A stretch of DNA of 64,000 nucleotides from Blastococcus sp. LR1 (GCF_020166105.1 NZ_JAIUJY010000003.1:310001-374000), one strand, 5' to 3'; shown: positions 1 through 8,386, numbered from the stretch's first letter. Numbers and translations: made by a program. Notes: a model not told the origin generated them from the letters alone.

Positions 1-408
1 GTCGGCCACCACGCGCGCCATGTCGGGGTCGGCGAGGCCACCGCTCACGTCGTTGACGAGCACCGCGCCGGCCTCGAGGGCGGCCGTCGCCACGACCGCG
101 CGGGTGGTGTCGATGCTGACCGCCACCCCGGCGCTCGCGAGCCCGGCGACGACCGGCAGGACGCGGCGGAGCTCCTCCGCCGGCTCCACCCGCCCGGCGC
201 CGGGCCGGGTGGACTCCCCGCCGACGTCGACGGAGTCCGCACCCGCGGCCACCATCGCGAGCCCGTGCGCCACGGCGGCGTCGGTCGAGGCGTAGCGGCC
301 GCCGTCGGAGAAGGAATCGGGCGTGACGTTGAGGATGCCCATGACGGAGCACCGGTCCGAGCGGGGGAGGGCCACCCCGGTTCCGGCCGGCAGCAGGGCC
401 GCGCTCAT
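1..408 (-). CDS. folP: Dihydropteroate synthase, N-terminal half (cut by window edge)
   Basis: Dihydropteroate synthase joins p-aminobenzoate to the pterin diphosphate in cytoplasmic folate synthesis. About 136 N-terminal residues are visible of a family that is usually near 280. The family signature NVTPDSFSDGG is at about residues 27-37 and GGESTRPGAG follows near 63-72; VSIDTTR and VNDVSGG also fit. The ATG overlaps the stop of the upstream fchA-like gene (ATGA), so it is translationally coupled to it. It is the most distal visible member of a minus-strand operon containing pabBC, folD and metF, which suggests it feeds THF to the O-demethylases upstream. The C-terminal half, and whatever follows, lies outside the window. 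Confidence 0.95.
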   Translation of the reverse strand, partial: MSAALLPAGTGVALPRSDRCSVMGILNVTPDSFSDGGRYASTDAAVAHGLAMVAAGADSVDVGGESTRPGAGRVEPAEELRRVLPVVAGLASAGVAVSIDTTRAVVATAALEAGAVLVNDVSGGLADPDMARVVAD

Positions 409-1034
409 CCGCGCAGGACCTTCCGCACGTCGGCCTCGACCGCATCGGCCCGGCGCGTGAGGTCGTCGGCCGCGGCCGTCGCGGCGGCGAGGTCGGCGGC
501 CGCCCCGTCGTCGTCCATGCCGGCGAGGTTGGTCTCGACGGCCAGCAGCGCGGTCGTCGCGGCCGCGCGGGCGGCGGCGGTCGCGGCGGCGACGTCGCTC
601 ACCAGGTTGCGGTTGGCCACCGGGAGGATCCGCTCGGCCAGCGACACCAGGTCGGCGGCGATCCCGAGGATCGCGCGCGGCGGTCGCGCCGCGTCGAGCT
701 GGGCCTCGGCCATGGACCGGCGGCGGGTCTCCTTCTGCTCGTCGGTGTCCCGGGGCAGCTTCATCGCCGCGGCGACGGCGGAGAACGCCTTCTCGTCGGC
801 GGCGGCCGCCTCGAGTGCGGCGTCACGTCCGGTGTCCGCGGCGGCCACGATCCCGCCGACGAGCTCCGCGTGCTGCTCCTCGGTGGTGAACCGGCCGACC
901 ATGGCGACCAGCGACGCGGCCAGCGCCGCCTCGATCGCCGCTGCCGCGCCGGCGCCGGGGGCGGACAGCCGCGCGGCGAGCTCGCCGAGGAACTCGCCCA
1001 TGGTCTGGCGGGGCAGATCGGGGTTGGTGTCCAT
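405..1034 (-). CDS. fchA: Cyclodeaminase/methenyl-THF cyclohydrolase family protein
   Basis: This 209-residue protein belongs to the formiminotransferase-cyclodeaminase C-terminal family, which includes stand-alone methenyl-THF cyclohydrolases (FchA). Seen: the N-terminal block around SAPGAGAAAAIEAALAASLVAMV, the acidic-then-basic helical middle, and an Ala-rich helical C-terminus ending in VRKVLRG, all typical of the all-helical fold. It would hydrolyse 5,10-methenyl-THF to 10-formyl-THF, a step also provided by FolD two genes upstream. Its place between pabBC (46-base gap) and folP (4-base overlap) puts it in the one-carbon/folate part of the aromatic operon. Redundancy with FolD could raise flux of demethylation-derived carbon; that is inference. 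Histidine-degradation context is absent. Confidence 0.85.
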   Translation of the reverse strand: MDTNPDLPRQTMGEFLGELAARLSAPGAGAAAAIEAALAASLVAMVGRFTTEEQHAELVGGIVAAADTGRDAALEAAAADEKAFSAVAAAMKLPRDTDEQKETRRRSMAEAQLDAARPPRAILGIAADLVSLAERILPVANRNLVSDVAAATAAARAAATTALLAVETNLAGMDDDGAAADLAAATAAADDLTRRADAVEADVRKVLRG

Positions 1035-1080
1035 GGCTCCGGTTCGCAGTCTCGGTGGGGAGGGGCGTCGGGGGAGTGGC

Positions 1081-2865
1081 TCAGGGCGTGGGCTGCAGGG
1101 CGGGTCCGGGCGGCTGGTGCACGACGAGGGTCGCCGATCGCCATCCGCGCAGCGAGCTCACGACGGCGATCTCCTCGGCGGCGAGGAGATCCGCCGGCCG
1201 CAGCACGCGTTCGGAGAGCAGGCCCAGGTCGAGCAGGCGTCCCCGTTCGACCCCGGGCAGGCAGCCCGCTGCGGTCGGCGGCGTCCACCACCGCCCGTCC
1301 AGCCGCACGGCCACGGTGGCGATCGTCGTCTCGGTGACCTCGCCGCGGGTGTTGACCAGCACGACGTCGTCGGCCCCCGGATGCCGCAGCGCGGCGGAGA
1401 CGTAGACGTCGCGCCGGGTCGTCTTGTGCTGCAACCAGGGGTCGCCGGGGTCGACCGGCTCGTCGTCCAGCGCCAGCCGCACCGGGGCCGTGCCCGTGCC
1501 GGGCAGCGGATGAAGCTCGACGTCGACGGCGCCGTCGCGGGAGAGCAGGACGCGGATCCGTGCTGGCTCGGCCCGGCCGGCCAACGCGCGCTCGACGGCG
1601 CTCCGGATCTCGTCGGGATCGCAGCGGAAGTCCGACCACGCCGCGGAGTCGGCCATCCGGGCCAGGTGCTGGTCCAGGTTGCGCGGACCGTCGACGGGGT
1701 CGAAGGCCAGGGTCTCCAGCAGCTGGTGCTCGGTGACGTCGTGGGTGAGGACCGCGGCCTTGGCGTGCAGCTCGGCCAGCTCGCGCCCGGCGTCGGAGTC
1801 CCAGGTGATGCCCCCGCCGGCCCCGTAGACGGCCCGCCCGGTCGAGCGGTCCAGGACCACGGTGCGGATGGCGACGTTGAACCGGGCGCGGAACGGCGCC
1901 GACGGCGGCGCGACGAGCCCGACGGCGCCGCAGTAGACGCCCCGCGGGCTCGGCTCCAGCTCGGCGATCAGCTCCATCGTCCGCTGCTTGGGTGCCCCCG
2001 TGACCGAGCCGCAGGGGAAGAGCGCCCGGAAGAGCTCCAGCAGCCCTGTGCCCGGCCGCACCCGTGCGGAGATCTCCGAGGTCAGCTGCCAGACGGTCGG
2101 GTAGCGCTCCAGCGCGAAGAGCTCGTCCACCCGCACGCTCCCGACCTCGGCGATCCGGCCCAGGTCGTTGCGCAGCAGGTCCACGATCATGAGGTTCTCC
2201 GCGCGTTCCTTGGCGCTGGAGAGCAGTGCCGAGGACTGCTCGCGGTCCTCGGCCGTGGTGCGCCCGCGGGTGGCCGTGCCCTTCATCGGTCGGGTGCGCA
2301 CCTCGTCCCCGGCCCACTCGAAGAACAGCTCCGGGCTGGCGCTGGCGACGACGTGCCGCCCCAGGTCCAGGTAGGCGTTGTGCGCGCCGCGCTGGGCCAG
2401 CGCCAGCCGCGCGTAGAGCTCCTCCGGATCGCCCGCGACCGACGACCGCAGCCGGTCGGTGAGGTTGCACTGATAGGTCTCCCCGGCGGCGATCGCCTCG
2501 CGAACGGTGGCGACTCCGTCGGCGTGCTCCCGATCAGACCAGTCGGGCAGCCAGGCGGCGCCGCCGGCGGCGGCGGGGGAGACGACCGGAGCCACCGGCA
2601 CCGGCTCGTCGCAGAGCCCGAACCACACCAGCGGCGGCTCGCCCGGCGCGGTGCTCCCGCCGGGCAGGCGCGGGTCGAGCCCGGACGCCGCCTCGTAGGC
2701 CACGTAGCCGTAGGCCCAACTGCCGGCCTCGGTCGCGTCGTGCACCGCCTGCAGCACGCCGGCGACCTCGTCCGGCCGGGTCGCGGTCAGCACCTCCCGG
2801 GGCGGAGGGCAGCGCAACGCCGTCCCCGCCCGGAGGTCGTCGAACCGCGCCCACGGCCCGGGCAT
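1081..2865 (-). CDS. pabB: Aminodeoxychorismate synthase component I fused to aminodeoxychorismate lyase
   Basis: This 594-residue protein fuses PabB (about 1-375) and PabC (about 385-590) and makes p-aminobenzoate for folate. In the PabB part, PMKGT at 193-197 holds the lysine (K195) that forms the chorismate adduct in PabB enzymes, and FPCGSVTGAPKQR (283-295) is the chorismate-binding signature. In the PabC part, LQHKTTRR holds the aminotransferase class IV PLP lysine (K481), and VTETTIATVAV is the usual cofactor-loop block. The N-terminal TrpG-like insert seen in some PabB proteins is short. The start overlaps the folD stop by one base, so the two are coupled. A glutamine amidotransferase partner (PabA) was not seen here. 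Fused PabBC proteins are common in bacteria, but placement inside an aromatic operon is unusual. Confidence 0.93.
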   Translation of the reverse strand: MPGPWARFDDLRAGTALRCPPPREVLTATRPDEVAGVLQAVHDATEAGSWAYGYVAYEAASGLDPRLPGGSTAPGEPPLVWFGLCDEPVPVAPVVSPAAAGGAAWLPDWSDREHADGVATVREAIAAGETYQCNLTDRLRSSVAGDPEELYARLALAQRGAHNAYLDLGRHVVASASPELFFEWAGDEVRTRPMKGTATRGRTTAEDREQSSALLSSAKERAENLMIVDLLRNDLGRIAEVGSVRVDELFALERYPTVWQLTSEISARVRPGTGLLELFRALFPCGSVTGAPKQRTMELIAELEPSPRGVYCGAVGLVAPPSAPFRARFNVAIRTVVLDRSTGRAVYGAGGGITWDSDAGRELAELHAKAAVLTHDVTEHQLLETLAFDPVDGPRNLDQHLARMADSAAWSDFRCDPDEIRSAVERALAGRAEPARIRVLLSRDGAVDVELHPLPGTGTAPVRLALDDEPVDPGDPWLQHKTTRRDVYVSAALRHPGADDVVLVNTRGEVTETTIATVAVRLDGRWWTPPTAAGCLPGVERGRLLDLGLLSERVLRPADLLAAEEIAVVSSLRGWRSATLVVHQPPGPALQPTP

Positions 2866-3737
2866 CAGCCGCCCAGTTCCTCGAGCAGCCCCTGCTGGGC
2901 GATCGCCGCGGTCAGGGTGTTGGCCAGCAGCATGGCGATGGTCATGGGACCGACGCCGCCGGGCACCGGGGTGAGCAGCCCGGCGACCTCGGCCACCTCG
3001 TCGTACCGGACGTCGCCGACCAGCCCGTTCTCGCCGCGGTGGATGCCGACGTCGATGACGGTGGCGCCGGGCTTCACGGCGTCGGCGCCGATCAGACCCG
3101 GGATCCCGGCGGCGACGACCAGCACGTCGGCGCGGCGGCAGACCTCGGCGACGTCCTTCGTGCGGGAGTGGCAGGTGGTCAGCGTCGCGTGCCGGCCGAG
3201 CAGCAGCTGCGCCATCGGCTTGCCGACCAGCGGGGACCGGCCGACGACGACCGCCTCGACCCCGGACAGGGCGACGTCGTACTCGTCGAGCAGCCGCAGC
3301 ACCCCGGCCGGGGTGCAGGGCCGGAGTCCCGGCCGGCCCTGGGCGAGCAGGCCGGCGTTGAGCGTCGTGAGCCCGTCGACGTCCTTCTCAGCCGGGATGC
3401 GGGCGACGAGGGCGTCCGCATCCAGGTGCTTCGGCACCGGCAGCTGGAGCAGGATGCCGGAGACCGCCGGGTCGGCGGCCAGCTCGTCGAGCAGCGCCTC
3501 GAGGGTCGCCTGGTCGACGTCGCCGGGCAGGTGCCGGTGCAGGTCGACCATGCCGGCCTCGACGCTGAGCCGGCGCTTGTTGCGGACGTAGACCTCCGAC
3601 GCCGGGTCGTCCCCGACCAGCACCGTCGCCAGCCCGGGCGCGGTGCCGCCGGCGGCGAGGAGCCGCTGCACCCCCGAGGCGACCTCGTCCCGGACCTCGC
3701 GCGCGACGGCCTTGCCGTCGATGACCCGGGCGGTCAT
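2865..3737 (-). CDS. folD: Methylene-THF dehydrogenase/methenyl-THF cyclohydrolase
   Basis: FolD interconverts 5,10-methylene-THF, methenyl-THF and 10-formyl-THF. The 290-residue protein starting MTARVIDGKAVAREV is full length for the family. Seen: SEVYVRNKRR with the catalytic lysine near residue 57, LLQLPVPKHLD, the PCTPAGVLRLL block, the Rossmann segment VVVGRSPLVGKPMA and the C-terminal PGGVGPMTIAMLL. I chose the ATG at 3737 because it overlaps the metF stop as ATGA; a longer start 11 codons upstream would push into metF. With MetF, FchA and PurU it forms the route that oxidises methyl groups taken from methoxy-aromatics. Lying directly downstream of metF, in the same frame logic, argues for that dedicated role. 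Confidence 0.96.
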   Translation of the reverse strand: MTARVIDGKAVAREVRDEVASGVQRLLAAGGTAPGLATVLVGDDPASEVYVRNKRRLSVEAGMVDLHRHLPGDVDQATLEALLDELAADPAVSGILLQLPVPKHLDADALVARIPAEKDVDGLTTLNAGLLAQGRPGLRPCTPAGVLRLLDEYDVALSGVEAVVVGRSPLVGKPMAQLLLGRHATLTTCHSRTKDVAEVCRRADVLVVAAGIPGLIGADAVKPGATVIDVGIHRGENGLVGDVRYDEVAEVAGLLTPVPGGVGPMTIAMLLANTLTAAIAQQGLLEELGG

Positions 3738-4600
3738 CCGGCCAGGCCGCGCAGCGTGCGGACCCGCCACTCCTCGGTGGGCTCCAGGTCGTTGAACGTG
3801 AAGACGTGGAAGCCGGCGAGGGAGTTGTCCGGCTTGCCCAGGTGCGGCGCCAGGCCCTTGATGATCTTCGTGGGGTCGTAGCCGCCGGGGACGAAGAACC
3901 GCCAGAGCAGCGTCTGCTGCTTCTTCAGGAACTTCGCCGACTCCCCGATCCCCAGGCCGCCGGAGACGCGGAGCAGCTTCTGCCGGCTGACCGAGCCCGG
4001 GACGCCGACGTGCACCGGGAGGTCGATCCCGCGCCGCTTGAGCTCGCGGGCCCAGCGCAGGATCACAGCGGGGTCGAACACGATCTGGGTGGTGATGTGG
4101 GTGGCGAGCGGCGCCTTGTCCGCGAGCGCCTGGAAGAGGACGTCCTCGCTGACCGAGGGGTGGCCCTCGGGGTGCCCGCCGATGCCGATGTCGGTGAAGC
4201 CGTGGTCGAGCTCGTGCAGGGCCACCAGCAGGGCGTGCGCGTCCTTGAACTCCGTCGGCACCTCGGTCGGGTCACCGCCGACCACGAACGCCCCGGTGAT
4301 CCCGGCCTCGCGGCAGCGGGCGACCAGGTCGGCGAGGTGGGAGCGGTCCCGGACCTGCTGGGCGGAGAAGTGCGGCGCCACCGAGTACCCGGCGGCGGCC
4401 AGGGCGACGGCGAGGTCGATGGTCACGTCCTGGCCCTTGGCCGGCGAGGCGGTCACCGTCAGCGGGACCTCCCGGGGCACGTGCTGCAGCACCTGCTCCT
4501 GGGTCTTCTTGAACGGGATGACCTCGTACCCGAGGTGCTCGAAGGTCGTCAGCAGCGCGGCGCGGGTGCTCGCGTCGCGGACGTTGAGAGCGCGGTTCAC
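3734..4600 (-). CDS. metF: Methylenetetrahydrofolate reductase family protein
   Basis: This 288-residue TIM-barrel flavoprotein family member interconverts 5-methyl-THF and 5,10-methylene-THF. Seen: VTASPAKGQD near residues 49-58, SVAPHFSAQQVRDR, GAFVVGGDPTEVP near 100-112, GIGGHPEGHPSV near 138-149 and the segment THITTQIVFDP, all typical of MetF. It starts with GTG and follows ligB after 34 bases; its stop overlaps the folD start. In Sphingobium SYK-6 a MetF next to ligM recycles methyl-THF made by O-demethylation, and the position here, inside an operon with a LigM-type enzyme, fits the same job in the oxidative direction. It could also serve methionine synthesis, but no methionine gene is near. 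Confidence 0.92.
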   Translation of the reverse strand: MNRALNVRDASTRAALLTTFEHLGYEVIPFKKTQEQVLQHVPREVPLTVTASPAKGQDVTIDLAVALAAAGYSVAPHFSAQQVRDRSHLADLVARCREAGITGAFVVGGDPTEVPTEFKDAHALLVALHELDHGFTDIGIGGHPEGHPSVSEDVLFQALADKAPLATHITTQIVFDPAVILRWARELKRRGIDLPVHVGVPGSVSRQKLLRVSGGLGIGESAKFLKKQQTLLWRFFVPGGYDPTKIIKGLAPHLGKPDNSLAGFHVFTFNDLEPTEEWRVRTLRGLAG

Positions 4601-4634
4601 GGTGCCTTCTCTCGTAGGGGAGGGTCGCCCGCGC

Positions 4635-5483
4635 TCAGGCGGGGCGGTTGTCCAGGAGCGCGATGCCGGCGGCGGTGTTGGACGCCGGCAGGAAGTAGTG
4701 CGAGTGCACCTTGGTGACCTGCGGGTTCATCGCCCCGCGCATGATCAGCCACATGATCAGCTCGATCCCCTCGGAGCCCGCCTGACGGATGAGCTCCTCG
4801 CGGCTGAGCGCGGCCAGCGCCGCGGGATCGGTCTGGATCTTCTCCAGCCACATGGCGTCGAACTCGGGGTTGATGAAGCCGGCCCGGGAGCCCGCGAGCT
4901 GGTGGGACATGCCGCCGGTGCCGAGGATGCCGACGGTGACGTCGTCGCGGTAGGAGGAGATCGCCCGGCCGAGCGCCTGGCCCAGGGCGTAGCAGCGGGA
5001 CGCGGTGGGCTGCGGGTACTGGATGACGTTGACCAGGATCGGCACCACGGGGCACGGCCAGGCGTCGCCCGGGTCCGGGGTCCACACCGAGAGGGGCACG
5101 GTCAGCCCGTGGTCGACCTCGAGCTCCTGGAAGACGGTGAGGTCGAAGCCCTCGTCGACCAGGCTCTCCAGCAGGTGCAGCGACAGGTCCGGGTCGCCGA
5201 TGACGTCGGGCACCTGCCGGGGGCCGTAGCCCTCGTCCGCGACCGTGTAGCTGTCCGCGGTGCCGATCCCGAAGGTCGGGATGATGTCCAGGTCCAGGCC
5301 GTTGGCGTGGTCGTTGTAGACCACGATCGCCACGTCCGGCTTGTGCTCGGCGAGCCACTCCCGGGCGGGGGCGTAGCCGTCGAAGAGGTCCTTCCAGTTC
5401 GGGTCCTCGGTCTTGCCGCGGTCCATGGCCGCGCCGATCGACGGCACGTGCGACGTCGCCAGACCCCAGATCACGTCAGCCAT
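4635..5483 (-). CDS. ligB: LigB-type extradiol ring-cleavage dioxygenase, catalytic subunit
   Basis: This is the beta (catalytic) subunit of a type II extradiol dioxygenase of the protocatechuate 4,5-dioxygenase/gallate dioxygenase family. The 282-residue length fits LigB. The iron ligands expected from SYK-6 LigB are in place: H12 (in ATSHVPS), H59 (in YNDHAN) and E241 (in GIEL); H194 (in GGMSHQL) and H125 (in VDHGLTVP) match the active-site histidines. The start overlaps ligA by eight bases. The genes for both PrpF-type tautomerase and LigJ/LigK occur 19 kb away while LigC and LigI were not seen, so gallate, giving 4-oxalomesaconate directly, is a more likely substrate than protocatechuate. 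That substrate choice is inference. Confidence 0.95.
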   Translation of the reverse strand: MADVIWGLATSHVPSIGAAMDRGKTEDPNWKDLFDGYAPAREWLAEHKPDVAIVVYNDHANGLDLDIIPTFGIGTADSYTVADEGYGPRQVPDVIGDPDLSLHLLESLVDEGFDLTVFQELEVDHGLTVPLSVWTPDPGDAWPCPVVPILVNVIQYPQPTASRCYALGQALGRAISSYRDDVTVGILGTGGMSHQLAGSRAGFINPEFDAMWLEKIQTDPAALAALSREELIRQAGSEGIELIMWLIMRGAMNPQVTKVHSHYFLPASNTAAGIALLDNRPA

Positions 5484-5844
5484 CCCGGCGACCCCCTGCT
5501 CGCAGCTCTGCCTGGAACTCCTCCTCGGTCATGCCGGTGAAGACACCACCGAGGTACTGCATCGACCGGCCGTCCATCATGGCCAGCTTGTAGACGTAGA
5601 AGATGCTGCCGCCGAGGTCGATCATCGCCGTCCAGTCGCGGTCCAGGACCGCCTGCGTCTGCTCGGGGGCGAGCCCGAACTCCGTGCAGTAGGCGGCCTC
5701 GTCGTCGGAGAACCGGTCGCGGTTCTCCGCTGCGCGGAAGCTCATGAGCATCTTGTTCAGACGCAGTCCGCGCCGGCTGGTCTGCCCGTCGAAGATCGGC
5801 GTCCCGGGCACGTTCAGCCGGCCGCCGGTCTCGGGTGTGCTCAT
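5476..5844 (-). CDS. ligA: LigA-type dioxygenase, small alpha subunit
   Basis: This 122-residue protein is the small helical subunit that caps the LigB active site. Seen: RGLRLNKMLMSFRAAENRDRF, EAAYCTEFGLAPEQTQAVLDRDW and LGGSIFYVYKLAMMDG, the standard LigA pattern (known LigA is about 139 residues). A longer upstream reading frame exists, but the ATG at 5844 has a GAGGGG ribosome site about 10 bases upstream and gives the normal N-terminus. Its stop overlaps the ligB start. Separate LigA and LigB genes differ from the fused single-chain gallate dioxygenases (GalA, DesB), so substrate cannot be read from architecture alone. Confidence 0.94.
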   Translation of the reverse strand: MSTPETGGRLNVPGTPIFDGQTSRRGLRLNKMLMSFRAAENRDRFSDDEAAYCTEFGLAPEQTQAVLDRDWTAMIDLGGSIFYVYKLAMMDGRSMQYLGGVFTGMTEEEFQAELRAGGRRDG

Positions 5845-5879
5845 CGGGGTCCCCTCGGTGGTGGGCGCGGTCGCAGTGG

Positions 5880-6161
5880 TCACGTGGTCCGCTCCTGCGG
5901 ATGGGTCGCCAGCGCCTCGACGTGCACGTCGAGCCAGGGGGCCATCGGCAGGGACATGAGGGCGTCGTGCAGGGCGGCCGGGTCCTCGGCCTCGTACAGA
6001 CCGATCGTGGCGTTGCGGCCGGGAACGCGCCACAGCCGCTTCAGCACGCCCTCGGCACGCAGCTCCATGGCCCGCTTGCGCTCGCCGGCCCGCAGCTCCT
6101 CGCGGCGCTCGGCGGGGGTGTCGACGGGCAGCCGGTTCTCCGACCGGACGAGGAACTCCAT
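5880..6161 (-). CDS. Muconolactone isomerase-like small protein
   Basis: The 93-residue protein has the ferredoxin-like alpha/beta fold signature of the muconolactone delta-isomerase (CatC) family: MEFLVRSENRLP at the start, GVLKRLWRVPGRNATIGLYEAEDPAALHDALMSLPMAPWLDVHVEALATHP at the end. Classical CatC acts in ortho cleavage of catechol, but no catA/catB is nearby; the gene is instead one base from an alpha/beta hydrolase and 35 bases from ligA. It may isomerise a product of meta cleavage, for example the double-bond geometry of a muconate-type product. That role is a guess. I chose the ATG at 6161 because it directly follows the upstream stop and gives the family N-terminus. Confidence 0.8.
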   Translation of the reverse strand: MEFLVRSENRLPVDTPAERREELRAGERKRAMELRAEGVLKRLWRVPGRNATIGLYEAEDPAALHDALMSLPMAPWLDVHVEALATHPQERTT

Positions 6162-6162
6162 C

Positions 6163-6879
6163 TCAGGCACCCTTCTCGTTCGCCAGGCGGTCCAGCAGTT
6201 CGGCCAGCTCCGGCGCGGCGGTGACCATGGCCTCGTGGCCGGTGGCGAGCTCGTGCACCGGCCAGCCGCGCTCGCGGGCCCGGTCGGCCTGGCCGGCGAA
6301 GACCCGCATCCAGTCCACGCACTCGATGAAGGCGGCCGGCACCCGATCGACGGCACCGGTCAGCCGCAGGGCGTCGGTGTAGGTCTTCCAGGGGTGCGGC
6401 GTGAGCTTCGGCAGCAGCCAGTCGACGTCGGCCTGCTCGGTCACGCCCAGCACGGAGAGCTTGCGGACCGCGACGAGCCAGCCGAACCCCTGCTCCGCGG
6501 CCGACTCGGCCCAGTGGTGCTCGACGGTCTCCGGCAGCAGGTCCCGGGCGGCCTCGCCGTCGGCGCCGACGAAGGCATCGAGGTAGACGCGCCGCGCCAC
6601 CGTGTCCGGACGGCGGTCGGCGACGGCGGTGACGATCTGGCCGGCGTAGCTGTGCCCGACGAGGACGACGTCGGTCAGCGCGAAGGTGTCGATCAGCCGG
6701 ACGACGTCCTCGACGTGGGTGTCCAGCCCGACCAGCGGGGAGAGCAGGTGCGCCCGCTCCGACAGCCCGGTCAGGGTCGGGGCGTGGACGTCGTGGCCGG
6801 CGTCGCGCAGCGGGCGCGCCACGCGGTCCCAGCACCAGCCGCCGTGCCAGGCCCCGTGCACGAGGACGAACGTGCTCAT
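6163..6879 (-). CDS. Alpha/beta hydrolase of the ligA operon
   Basis: This 238-residue serine hydrolase has the N-terminal HGAWHGGWCWD oxyanion region (residues 9-19), nucleophile elbow GHSYAG near residue 75, and a late GHEAMV segment holding the catalytic histidine. It belongs to the small esterase/methylesterase-like branch of the superfamily. No signal peptide is seen, so it acts in the cytoplasm. It sits first in the second half of the operon, ahead of a muconolactone-isomerase-like gene and ligAB. Cleavage of 3-O-methylgallate by a LigAB-type enzyme can leave a methyl ester of the ring-opened acid, and an esterase in this position would release methanol; this is inference from context. 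An ester or lactone of another aromatic is the alternative. Confidence 0.8.
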   Translation of the reverse strand: MSTFVLVHGAWHGGWCWDRVARPLRDAGHDVHAPTLTGLSERAHLLSPLVGLDTHVEDVVRLIDTFALTDVVLVGHSYAGQIVTAVADRRPDTVARRVYLDAFVGADGEAARDLLPETVEHHWAESAAEQGFGWLVAVRKLSVLGVTEQADVDWLLPKLTPHPWKTYTDALRLTGAVDRVPAAFIECVDWMRVFAGQADRARERGWPVHELATGHEAMVTAAPELAELLDRLANEKGA

Positions 6880-6929
6880 GCGGCAGTGCCCTCCAGAAGA
6901 TCGTGTGCTGGCTCACGTCCACGCTAAGG

Positions 6930-6958
6930 ATCGCGCCGCGCCGGGGGATCGGCGCGAT
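6930..6958. promoter_or_regulatory. Inverted repeat upstream of the hydrolase-ligAB genes
   Basis: ATCGCGCCG at 6930-6938 is mirrored perfectly by CGGCGCGAT at 6950-6958 with 11 bases between. It lies about 50 bases upstream of the hydrolase start in the 145-base gap after the LigM-type gene. The arm resembles the arm of the larger inverted repeat beside the iclR gene (GGAT followed by GCGCCG, also with an 11-base centre). It may be an operator for an internal promoter. Confidence 0.4.
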
Positions 6959-7024
6959 GTCACCGCGACCTCGCCGATGCCGCCCGGGCGGCCTACGTCA
7001 TCTGTCGTGGGCCCGGCCGGCTGC

Positions 7025-8386
7025 TCAGCGGGCCCGGTAGTTCTCGCGGGCGAAGTCCACGAAGGGGACCGGGGCCACGACGGCCCGGATCTCCACCTGG
7101 CTGTGCTCCTCGACCGCCGGCTTCGCCGAGACCGGCTGCTCGCCCCAGAGCACCGTCACCTCGGTGCCGGGCTCGGCGAGTTCCGCCTCGACGACGGCGA
7201 GGGAGACCATCGCCCGCTCGTTGGCGAGGTAGCCGCAGTCCAGGGAGATCCCGACCGGTCGGCCGTCCACCAGCACCTTGTCCTCGTGGTGGGTGGCGTA
7301 CCGGGCCTTGGGCAGCTCGATGTACTTGGCGCCGGGGCCCGGCGCGAGCAGCGACCCCATCGCCGCGGTGACGTCGTCGGCGTTCCACACCAGCGTCACC
7401 TTGGTGCGCGAGGGCTCCTGCGCTCTCCGCTCGAGCGCCTCGCGGCCGATGAACTCGTGGTCGAACTTCACGGTCTTGCCGTAGCCGACCTCGTAGGGGG
7501 TCAGGCACCAGTCGCGGATGTCCTCGGAGTCCATGCTGCCGCCGATCGACCCGACCTTCGTGACCGGGAGCCACTCCCGGTACTCCTTCATCAGCGGGTC
7601 GTCGGAGAACAGCGCGGTCACCGGGGCGGGCACCCATCCGGACTCGAGGTTGGCCGTCGAATAGGCCTTGGCGCCGACGCGCACGAGCCCGTGGTCCTCG
7701 CCGGCCTCCAGCAGCGCCGCGAGCACGGCTTCGCCGTCCTCCCAGGGGCCGAAGAGCTCGAAGCCGGGCTGCCCGGCCATGCCATGGCGGAGGCCGCGGA
7801 CCCGGCGACCGGCGATGGTGAACTCGGCCATGGAGAAGAACCGCACGTCCGGGAGCGGTGCGCCGCTCACCTGCTCGATCAGGCCTGCCGCGGTCGGGCC
7901 CTGCAGTTCGTACCGGTAGAGCCGGGGCGGCCCGGACCTGCGCACCGCGGAGTTGTCGTCGCGCTCCGCGCTGGCCGTGTAGTCGCCGCGCTCGAGGTGG
8001 AAGGTGACCCAGTCGAGAACCATCGGGTGGCCGACGAGGTCGAACAGTTCGTTCTCGAGGTGGAAGAGGATGGCGTCGCCGATCAGGTGGCCCTCCGGGT
8101 CCACCGCGACGAACTGCTTGGCCTTGCCGACGCCGAAGTTCGCGAAGCTGTTGACGCCGACGTCGCTGAACAGCCGGAGCGCGTCGGGACCGGAGACGAA
8201 CAGATCGGTCATGTGGTGGGAGTGGTCCAGCAGCGCGCAGCTCTCCACCCACGACCGCTGCTCGGAGCGCCAGTTGGTGAACTCCGGCCGCACCGGGAAG
8301 GTGCTCGGCGGGAAGCTCAGGTTGCGGAGGAGCTCGACCGGGCTGCCGGCCCGGGCGAGGGCGGAGGCGAGGGACTCGGACGTCAC
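7025..8386 (-). CDS. LigM/DesA-type THF-dependent aromatic O-demethylase (copy 2)
   Basis: This 453-residue protein of the GcvT/aminomethyltransferase fold matches the family of Sphingobium LigM (vanillate/3-O-methylgallate) and DesA (syringate), which move an aryl methyl group to THF. Seen: PEFTNWRSEQRSW near 34-46, the HSHHM motif at 55-59, YELQGP at 159-164, HGMAGQPGFELFGPW at 201-215 and AYSTANLESGWVP at 241-253; Y242 lies where the active-site tyrosine of LigM is expected. It starts with GTG after a GAAAGG ribosome site, 26 bases from the P450 stop. Being in one operon with metF, folD and folate genes supports methyl transfer to THF. It is clearly divergent from copy 1 at 15.4 kb, so the two probably prefer different substrates. 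Confidence 0.9.
   Translation of the reverse strand: MTSESLASALARAGSPVELLRNLSFPPSTFPVRPEFTNWRSEQRSWVESCALLDHSHHMTDLFVSGPDALRLFSDVGVNSFANFGVGKAKQFVAVDPEGHLIGDAILFHLENELFDLVGHPMVLDWVTFHLERGDYTASAERDDNSAVRRSGPPRLYRYELQGPTAAGLIEQVSGAPLPDVRFFSMAEFTIAGRRVRGLRHGMAGQPGFELFGPWEDGEAVLAALLEAGEDHGLVRVGAKAYSTANLESGWVPAPVTALFSDDPLMKEYREWLPVTKVGSIGGSMDSEDIRDWCLTPYEVGYGKTVKFDHEFIGREALERRAQEPSRTKVTLVWNADDVTAAMGSLLAPGPGAKYIELPKARYATHHEDKVLVDGRPVGISLDCGYLANERAMVSLAVVEAELAEPGTEVTVLWGEQPVSAKPAVEEHSQVEIRAVVAPVPFVDFARENYRAR

Noticed and set aside
265-3591. A very long open frame on the plus strand opposite folP, fchA, pabBC and folD
   Set aside because: It lies wholly antisense to four genes with clear family motifs; long antisense frames are expected at this GC content, and its translation is low-complexity Arg/Gly/Ala sequence without domain motifs.
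5880-6161. The CatC-like gene as evidence for a catechol ortho-cleavage pathway
   Set aside because: No catA, catB or pca genes accompany it; the surrounding enzymes are all meta-cleavage and O-demethylation proteins.
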